DNA from: Bisporella sp. PMI_857
Taxonomy: Eukaryota > Ascomycota > Leotiomycetes > Helotiales > Helotiaceae
Length of the DNA: 64,000 nucleotides
Assembly (NCBI GenBank): GCA_021307315.1
Contig: JAJSPD010000028.1
Span: 248,001 to 312,000, forward strand
Reading direction: 5' to 3'
This document shows, piece by piece, positions 56,519 to 64,000 of the stretch. The notes under the pieces are model-generated. The model ran no database searches. It saw only the letters and a list, made by a program, of their open reading frames with translations, and had not been told where the DNA came from. Position 1 is the first letter of the stretch; the number at the start of each line of letters is the position of its first letter. A program made the translations under genes and the position numbers.

Positions 56519-57772
56519 CTAGCGACGGCGATGATGCTTACTGTCACGGTCACGGTCACGGTCACGGTCACGGTGGCCTTCATCCCGTTCCCGCTCACGT
56601 CTGGAAGGTCCGGCTGTAGCTGTGGTTTGAGTCACCGGGGCTTGGGTGTAAACCACTTCCTGGTATTGCCTGTTGTTGTATTCTGGCTGAGGGCTCTCAT
56701 AAGGATCTGAAGTAGGAGCGGCTAAAATGTTAGAGAAATTTCGACCGAAAGGGGATTAGTATGAAAATAGCTAGTATTGTACGCACCACGAGGATAATAG
56801 GCATCCGATTGTTGCTGTCCATACTGGTTCGAAGTTGACGTTGAAGGTACCTGTGGAGAGTAATACGTTGATTCCTGCTGTTGTTGCCCGTATATTGGAG
56901 TGGAGCTTTGGGCATATGGCACACTAGATACAGTAGGGGCTGGCAATGTCCTTGGTTGGGCAGAACGCGAATCCACGGTAGTGACCATTTGCGCACCATG
57001 GTAATACGGAGTAACCTGGGGTTGGTATACGGGTGCTTGGGATGAGCCAAATCCTGACGCTGTCTGGCCTCCATAAAGATTACTCTGATACTGCGACTCT
57101 GGCTCATATACATCTCGCGGATTTTGGTTAGAAACAACAGATGATGATGCTGCATAGATTGGTCCAGTTTGGTAAACTGGATCGGATTGCTGGTAATTTA
57201 TACCAGACATTGGCTCATCGTCCGATGGACCGGAAGTCTGTCTCCATGCATGTGTTGAGGATTGAGTATAACCCACTAAAGGTGTGTTAGATGTCCGAAC
57301 TGTACCGTTCAAGTCTCGCGAAGAGATACCATTTTGTGGTTGTGCTCTGTTTTGCGATCGCTCTGCTGCCCATCTCGCAGAATCGGCCTTCAAATCTGTT
57401 ATCATTGCCTATTATGATACAACCATTAGCCAAAATTCTCGCTCAATTATCTTAGGAAGCGATATTACAGTTGTTAGATTTCGATACGCAGTCACTGTGT
57501 AGCCATCTGTCCGGACTCCGGTCCGGGGATCCTGCGTCAGTCATCAGCGTGCGTGCATCGTGAAAAGGGATATATGAACAACACACGGTGTATGTGTACG
57601 GTTTGACACGGGCATCATTGCCCAGGTATCGACAGATGTCGGCTGTGATGACTTGCCTATCGATACCTTCTCCAGGGATGAAGAATTCTCTTGTAAATTG
57701 TCGCTCTTGTTGTCCGCTGCGTCCGCTACGCTCTCCTGCACGGTCCCTATCTCCTCTTTCTCTATTCGACAT
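56519..57772 (-). CDS. RfeG-like fungal transcriptional regulator
   Basis: Four exons on the minus strand, 57772-57587, 57531-57469, 57408-56787 and 56721-56519, give 357 residues. The first three carry the conserved block that I associate with RfeG proteins: TREFFIPGEGIDRQVITADICRYLG, then DPRTGVRTDGYTVTAYRNLTTAMI, then DLKADSARWAAERSQ. The middle is a Tyr/Gln/Ser-rich, probably disordered region (YGQQQQES, YYSPQVP). The last exon ends in a run of Arg-Asp pairs followed by KHHRRR, likely a nuclear-localisation or nucleic-acid-binding tail. The function is inferred from the name of the family only. The fourth exon is supported by its in-frame, protein-like tail. About 2 kb without genes lie upstream, as often seen for fungal regulators. 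Confidence 0.85.
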
Positions 57773-59775
57773 TGTGAAGATGCGTCAAATGGAACAGATG
57801 GATAAGAAGCAGCAGATCCAGAACGAGAATGGCAGAAGACCAGCAAGGCTCACTCTTCAGCCCTAGTTGATAATTGTGGTAGTACAAGTTGGATGGATTA
57901 TATTAATGGCGAGAGAAGCCTGAAGTGACTCTCACAGCGAAGTATGGGAAGAGGGTGGGGTGGGGGAGCCTGAACAACCAAATTTCTTTCAGGTAAGGTG
58001 CGAGTCGCTAGAGAGCGTGCTGTCCAATGAATGGTGGATATGCGGCGTCGGTGAGGAAGCCAGGAGGCAAAAGTGCAAGGGGAGAAAACTCGAGCTGAGC
58101 TGGCCCTTGATGCTCGGTGGGAAAGGGGGGGGAAGTGGTGGTGGTGGTGGTTGAACGTGTGATGGGTAATTTGAAAATGGCAACAGAACAGAAGCGGCAA
58201 ACGCTGCTTGGTTGGCCTTTTTCACGCCTACCCCGACTCCGCTTATACACGCCGCTTTAAACAGGGCAAATGCGGTAACGTATTGTACGTTGGCCACAAA
58301 CTCTCTGAACACGTGCAGTACAGACACCTTTTGGGAGGGGGGCGGTTATAGGGCTGTGATGATGATGATGATGATGCCCTGTCTAGTCGTGATAATGTGG
58401 GGAAAGGTAGTTTCAGGAAAGAGATGGCAGCGTCTGATATACTTTTTAAAAAGGTGATACGGAGAGAAGGCTGTTGTTGATTGTCTCCAGTTGCGGCTCT
58501 GTTTGGCAAAAATCCAAAAAAAAATGAAAAGTCGATCAAGAACTAGCCAGGTGTGTCGCAGGCAGCCTTCGGGTACTTATTCAGAAACTAATACTGTCTG
58601 GTGGCCTTGCTACCTAAGCTAAGCTAACCTAAGCTAAGCTACCGTTTTAACCATAGACCTCATCCCTACCGTGTCGATTGGCCCTCTTCAGCACAGGAAC
58701 ACCTGGGCTTCATGATGCTGTCCGTTCCAGAATGTCGGTGGGGTCCGAAGCTGGGGACCAACCCACTGACTGCAGCGACATATTCTAGAAAATACACGAA
58801 TCGATCGACCTTTGGTGGCCGCGGATCCGTGAGCGATCGACGCCGATACGCTGATGCGCCAACACATTGTGTACTGACCTGTACCCTTTCGACCGCACAC
58901 CGCGACAAAACATATAGTTGCCTCTGAGGTACCTTAGGTATTGCATGTTATTGATATCTGTACTTACTGTACTTCGTTGAGGTGCAGCGTATGACAAGGC
59001 AGGGAGGTTGTGTTTGTGGCCATCCTCGGGTCGTTGGGCATCGATGCACCCACACCTAATATCTGCCTGATGCATCACCGACTTTTGATTCGCCAGTCAC
59101 TCGTCACAAATAATGTCTTGTGCGGCTTGAAGTGCTTTTCAGGTATCCAGCGTTTTAGTGCGTCATTGCGCTGTCATTTTTACTTCGATAAACGATATCC
59201 AATGGTCTGATATGAAACTTTCCGACGGTGAAAAAGAATAAACGAAAATAAAAACATAAAATGACGGGTTTCAGGTATAGGAGAAACTGGCCGGATTCGC
59301 GGTGGAAATCAGGTAGGATGATTATTGACAATGGAAATGTCTGGATTCTGATGACTCGTGCGACGACATCTTGAACAAATTGAAGATACCACAAGTATCT
59401 CAGCCCCGATGTGGAAATTTTCAACTAAATGCGAATGCCCTTACTCTACCAAAGTTTGAAAAGAATCGTTCCTGTTGCATGCCTAAATGCATGTTCTGGA
59501 ATTGTTCCTCATCAGTGGACGGGACGCCCCGTTCATGAGTTCTTGTTGTTATATGCCCCAGGATGATTAGCATTGCTAGAAGCCAGCCTCGTGCAAGGTA
59601 TTCCAGAAAGGTCACAGAGTGGATAGAGTCACGGATAACGGGCCCATATAACAAGCTAGATGCCCTTGGAGTCTTGAAAGTGCTGATCTTGGGTTGCTTC
59701 TAGCTGCAATATGCGACATGCAAGTTGTGGCATCATGTCATAGGGGGAAATTGACGATGGCTTTGTGTATGCATT
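57773..59775. other. long upstream region of the RfeG-like gene
   Basis: No gene is supported. The region holds simple repeats: a GGT run near 58136-58152, (GAT)n at 58358-58376 and a five-fold taagc/taacc word at 58613-58642. It is a plausible large promoter and leader, and it also contains the 3' end of the polymerase eta transcript at its right edge. Confidence 0.5.
58613..58642. repeat. short direct repeat (ctaag)n with a variant unit
   Basis: The sequence reads ctaag-ctaag-ctaac-ctaag-ctaag-ctacc, six five-base units with changes in the third and last. It is a short tandem repeat in the region upstream of the RfeG-like gene. Confidence 0.9.
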
Positions 59776-61925
59776 TCATCCAAACGCCAGCTTTGTTTGA
59801 CCCTTTTCTACCTTTCCTCGTGCGGGCTTCTTCTTAGTTGAGGTCAACGTATGCTTTTTGTCCCCAACAATCGCCAGAGGTTTGGTGGGTGCTCGATCTT
59901 CATCCTGGAGATCTTTGGCGAAATGCCAGTCTTCGTGGCTCCGAAGATCGTCAGCAGTATCCACTGAAATATTGCATCGCTTGCATATATAGTCGGTGAT
60001 ACGTGCTTGGTGTGATGGACGCTCGTTGTTCCCATGCATTCCAATTGTCTCAACATTGTGAGGTGAAGAGTCTGCCACGGCATCGGTGTGTGTTCTGACC
60101 TCTGCCTCCTGGTCTTCAGCCGTTAGACGATCCACTCCGGTTATTTGAGCACCGAACTCATCATCATGCTCCTCTGTGGTTTCTGTTTTGGCTAAGAATT
60201 TATGAATCCCAATGGGAGCTTGCAGTTCGACACGTCGTCTTTTGTCTGGTCGTTCAGTTGCAGATATTGCGCTCGGCTCTCGGGAAGTATTTAACGCTTT
60301 AGCTTCATCGCCTTTAACTAAAAAGGAGGAAATTCCCATATTTCCGACAATACCTTCCTCAAACCCCGAAACACTCATACTGATATTTGAGCATGGCCAA
60401 ACGTTCCCTTCAGCAACAATTTGTCGCATGACGCCCTTCGCTAGATCGAATAGCACTGTTTCGTCTAGCTTCCTGCCTTGAGGTAGTTGCGTACTTCTTG
60501 ATGAGACCTGACCGCCATGCCTATGCTGGAGGTTCAAGATTTTCGGTTTTCTCTTGTTCTCAAGAACGCCTTCTTCGACTAACCTTGAGAATATATCAGC
60601 AACAAAAATCCGGAGCCAGCGATTAGCTTGTTCTATTGTATTGATACTTGGTCTGAAGGACTTTGCGCTGAGCATAGATTTTATATGGGTGCGGGCATTG
60701 ACTTCACTGGCCTCCATGCCTCTTATTACTTGATACACCCACGTACCAGTATCATCTCCGAGCTTCTGCTTCAGCTGCTCAAGTGGTACTGGCAGTAGAT
60801 CCTTAACCAATTCCGAACCGTAAATTGATGCAACTTGATCTCCGAGTTTACCTCCAAGCCCACGTATCTTTGTAAACTTGAAGTCAAATAAGAACTGCTG
60901 GACTGCTCGATTCCGAATCACAGTCTGTTGGTTGGGCTTCTGGTGCGCAGAACCCAACTTGGCTAAGATTTTGTTTTGCGCAATGCCGCCAGATACCGTA
61001 TATTTCAACTTCTCCCAGATCACTGCACGTATGTTTCGAACGATTTCGGAACCGATAAGAATTGCAAAATCGTCCCAATCCGGATCCATATCCTCTGCTT
61101 CTTCAGAGCCAAGGTCTACCACCGCATCTGCTTGCCAGTCTAAAACTGTCGACGGCGGTAATGGAAGGCATTCCGTTGGGTCATCATACGGGGCTGGGCC
61201 AGCCAGTTCGGGATACCTTTCAAGTAGAATAGCATGCACATGGGCGGATAAATCAAGATAGAATTCATCCGTTCCAGCTTTCTCCACTTTCTGTAAATTT
61301 GCAGGTAACGATTCCTTGATACATGCCAGAATCTTCCTCGACTCCATACGATATGGATCCAGAGAGACTTTATGCGTTGCAATGTTCTTCGCAGCACCAT
61401 TGTGGTACTGCCATTTCTCATCTCCCTCTTTCCAAGTAGCAACATGTTGTAAAATGATATGTGGGCACAATTTCTTCGCTTCTGTAGGAGTAATCATTCG
61501 AGTGAGGCCAAATTTACGTGATGGGTAGTTTATGGCGATCAATCCTTCCCTGAGCATAAAATTAGTTTTTGCATAGAGTACAAAAATTGAGTGCTCAAAG
61601 AAGATGGCAGGGTCACACGTCTCACCTGCAAGCAGAGAAATCAGCTTGCATTTGAGTCGACAATTACTATAGAACACGAAAAGAGTAGTTGATCGTACCA
61701 CTGTTGCACAGCCAGTGGTTGATCCGCCGCAACCCCCAGCCTCACTTGCTCACACTGAGCATAGAAAGCGTCAAGATCCACATGCGCAACGACTCTTAGA
61801 GGGCATGTCGTAGTGAACGTAGCCAGATGTGCCAGATTCCTATAGGTAAATCGAGACTTCCTGCGACGGCCTGCTTCACTACCATAGAGGGGAGAGGAGG
61901 GCTGGAAAGGTTGGGATGAAGACAT
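59776..61925 (-). CDS. RAD30: DNA polymerase eta
   Basis: Two exons on the minus strand, 61925-61699 and 61549-59776, give 666 residues; the intron joins VQQW to EGLIAINYPSRKFGL. The Y-family palm motifs are present: VDLDAFYAQCE (Asp50, Asp52, Glu59) and TDEFYLDLS (Asp170, Glu171). The little-finger region follows, with SGGIAQNKILAKLGSAHQKPN and the thumb IRGLGGKLGD. Near the end a UBZ zinc finger is formed by Cys598, Cys601, His614 and His618. The last residues, KGQTKLAFG, form a short PIP-like box (Gln660, Leu663, Phe665) for PCNA. The enzyme copies past UV dimers in the nucleus. The N-terminal 40 residues are basic and variable. All parts are at expected places, so it should be active. Confidence 0.97.
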
Positions 61926-64000
61926 TATGGTTGCGGCAGACCTAGAATAAGTAGAATATGGAGTATCCGGTCATGTTTGAATAGTACACAGGGACATTCA
62001 TTGATGGGATAGGCAAAGAAAGGCGGCATGTGGTAGTCGTGACTTTTGGCTAGATGGAGGACGCGATGGGCAGGGGGGCCTGTTCTTGGCTTGGATGACG
62101 TAAGTGATCCCCAGCAGATCTTTAGTATGAAATACTCACTTCCAAAGAGTTTCTCAATGCGTAGATGGTGTTAAATGGAAGTGTTGTTTCAAACTTCTAG
62201 ACTTAATCTGCAAAATGGAGACAAGCTTTACCATCACTTGGGAGGTGGTGGCTAGTTTCGTGTGGGACTTCCCTGCAACTTACTAGACCATTTAAGAGGA
62301 GAGGAAACCTTAGATTGAAAGCAGGGTTCTCTCTTAACATTTCCATTCTATGTACCGGAAGCATGCCTGAATCTGAAGCTTTTTATATAGATATTCACCT
62401 CAAACCGGCGTCTCATGCTCTATTAGGTACATTGACTTGCCAGCACTAGGCATGCATCTACTAGATTTCTGAGCCATTTCACCTAGTATGTTTCATCGCC
62501 AAATACAAGCATGGTAGGTATGATGTAGAGGCTTTTTGAATAGCTGGGAAAGCCATTCTTAAATCCACGATTGTCGATAATTGATTAAAATTTAGTATGT
62601 ATGCATGAATAAGCCCATTCTTGGGGGTGCAATAGGACCACTGCAGCCACCATCGCTGGAATCAGCGGATGGGAGAGACTGCATAACATGCAGGATCTGC
62701 ATTAGATCTTCTTGCAGAATGCGGAGGGTGGAGAGCGTGGGATTTCAACAATAGATATCTGTAATGACCTTGGTTGGTTCGGAAACAAGCAGCCGGATGT
62801 TCTAACGCCAATTATCGAAATTATGTTATGTAGAATAGAAGGATACGGGGGTATAATTACCACCTGGCTTTTAGTTTACCACCACGGCAGTTCGGTCATT
62901 TCTGCATTGCCCCTTCCGGACTACTGCATTGTCCACACGCGACGTCAAGCATGCCATGTAAGCCGGATAAGTATTTTTCGGTGCCACACCCCAGAGATGC
63001 GGCTCTGTAAACGCGGGATCGGGACGAACATTTAATGGATTTTCCCTAGATGCACATTACAGACGCGAGCTGCTGTTGAGCAATCTTATATACAGAGGAT
63101 CCTCTGACGCAAAGCGACCTGTTCTGGCAAGTTATTTCCTCATTTGATCTGCTGACTATTTTATGACATAGCCGCCCGACAACTAATCTTGCTATAACGA
63201 CAACAGGATACAAATGCAAGGAGTTTGCCTTACCCCACGGGTTACATCTAGAACTATTCTCCGTTCCAGGCTTTCATATATTCTCACCACCTATGCTTTG
63301 CCAGATGACGACTTCACATATTTGGACCTGTTTGGAAATGCGGCTATACCTCCTCCCTGATAAAACTCTGCTTGGCCATACAATATTTTATCCATCGATG
63401 AGGCGAAGAATAAATCTGTAGACGGAGTCGGGCTGTGCCAGGTTTTCAAGGCTGTACTCGACTCATGCTGGCTCAACCATGACTCTCTCGTCATCACAAT
63501 TGAAGCGACTCGTGATTGATTTCATGCAAATGTCGGACGGAGATGGCCTGCATGAATTGGTCTCCCGGTGTAGTGCTGGCAGCTTGGGCTGGAGTTCCAG
63601 AATGGATTATCACAGTCCATACAACTTGCAGTAATGATGTTCAGGGTCATGCGATAGATGGTACTTCCAGTGGTTTTGTCGCCTGATAAACTTAACATCA
63701 ACTCCGTGGCTGAAGAGTATATAGGATGCTGGGCTGCCGGTCTACCGAAATCGGAAAACACGCCCAGGTTGTGAACACCTATGTTCACCAATTTCTTGGA
63801 AGACAATGCGAATTACGCGATAGCTGCCGACTCATGGAGGTATGACCTCGTTGCTGCGTAAAACTATCAAGCATGCTTCGATAATTGGCGCTCATTGCTA
63901 TGGGTTCAAGCCTTCATGCTGGGCTTGCTACAGAGAGCAAGCAGCTGAGCCATAAACCAGCTATATCAACAACGCTATCCAGGACCCTCAGCAAGCTAGC
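61926..64000. other. intergenic to window edge
   Basis: No gene is supported in the last 2 kb. The left end holds the polymerase eta promoter. Frames of 60-107 codons on both strands (62712-63035 plus, 63291-63806 minus) show no motif and no join. A gene may begin beyond the window. Confidence 0.5.

Noticed and set aside
63900..63960. gggttcaagcc near the right edge, resembling a tRNA T arm
   Set aside because: No acceptor, D or anticodon arms can be folded around it.
1..64000. CRISPR arrays, bacterial operons, rRNA genes, intact transposons
   Set aside because: None was seen. The direct repeats present are microsatellites or a decayed 95-bp tandem array, and no transposase or reverse-transcriptase motifs were found in any long frame.

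Overview
The window is nuclear DNA of a filamentous ascomycete (Pezizomycotina; a helotialean leotiomycete is my guess, not demonstrated). The evidence is multi-exon genes with short GT..AG introns (mostly 45-190 nt), an intron-bearing tRNA-Gly, and typical fungal families: a DUF3176 membrane protein, a DUF4336 protein, an Och1-like GT32 mannosyltransferase, an RfeG-like regulator and a GABA-type permease. All exon models come from reading frames, splice motifs and family resemblance; no search or transcript data were available.

Layout from left to right. 1.5-3.5 kb: flavin monooxygenase. 3.8-4.4: small unknown protein (-). 5.8-8.1: divergent pair, a membrane-anchored inositol-polyphosphate 5-phosphatase (-) and a small membrane protein (+). 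8.6: tRNA-Gly(GCC) with an intron, followed by a decayed ~95-bp tandem repeat. 11.0-13.2: tandem pair of a dCTP-deaminase/dUTPase-fold protein and a nucleoside-phosphorylase-like protein. 14.3-16.7: DUF3176 protein. 17.1-17.9: Prp38 splicing factor. 19.0-21.1: broken CocE/NonD hydrolase (-). 21.6-23.0: MDR-type oxidoreductase. 23.5-28.2: Vps34 PI 3-kinase (-) and the Nse4 kleisin (+) from a shared 341-bp promoter. 29.6-31.1: PKA catalytic subunit. 32.0-32.9: DUF4336 protein. 33.7-38.7: divergent nine-exon cytochrome P450 (-) and eleven-exon amino-acid/GABA permease (+). 39.9-42.7: large coiled-coil membrane protein (-). 43.9-44.5: ankyrin-repeat relic. 45.1-48.4: membrane-anchored amidohydrolase. 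48.8-51.0: acyl-CoA synthetase (-). 51.8-53.0: Och1-like glycosyltransferase (-). 53.0-56.5: 3.5 kb with no gene I can support. 56.5-57.8: RfeG-like regulator (-). 59.8-61.9: DNA polymerase eta (-). 61.9-64.0: nothing recognised.

Most genes are independent housekeeping or metabolic functions: splicing, PI3P signalling, SMC5/6, PKA, translesion synthesis, N-glycan extension. Two groupings may be functional. The nucleotide-acting pair at 11-13 kb joins two folds that both occur in nucleotide-depletion or immune-type systems. The P450/permease pair shares one 633-bp intergenic region. Decay is concentrated in the CocE-like gene, whose four in-frame stops all fit CpA-to-TpA change, and in the ankyrin relic.
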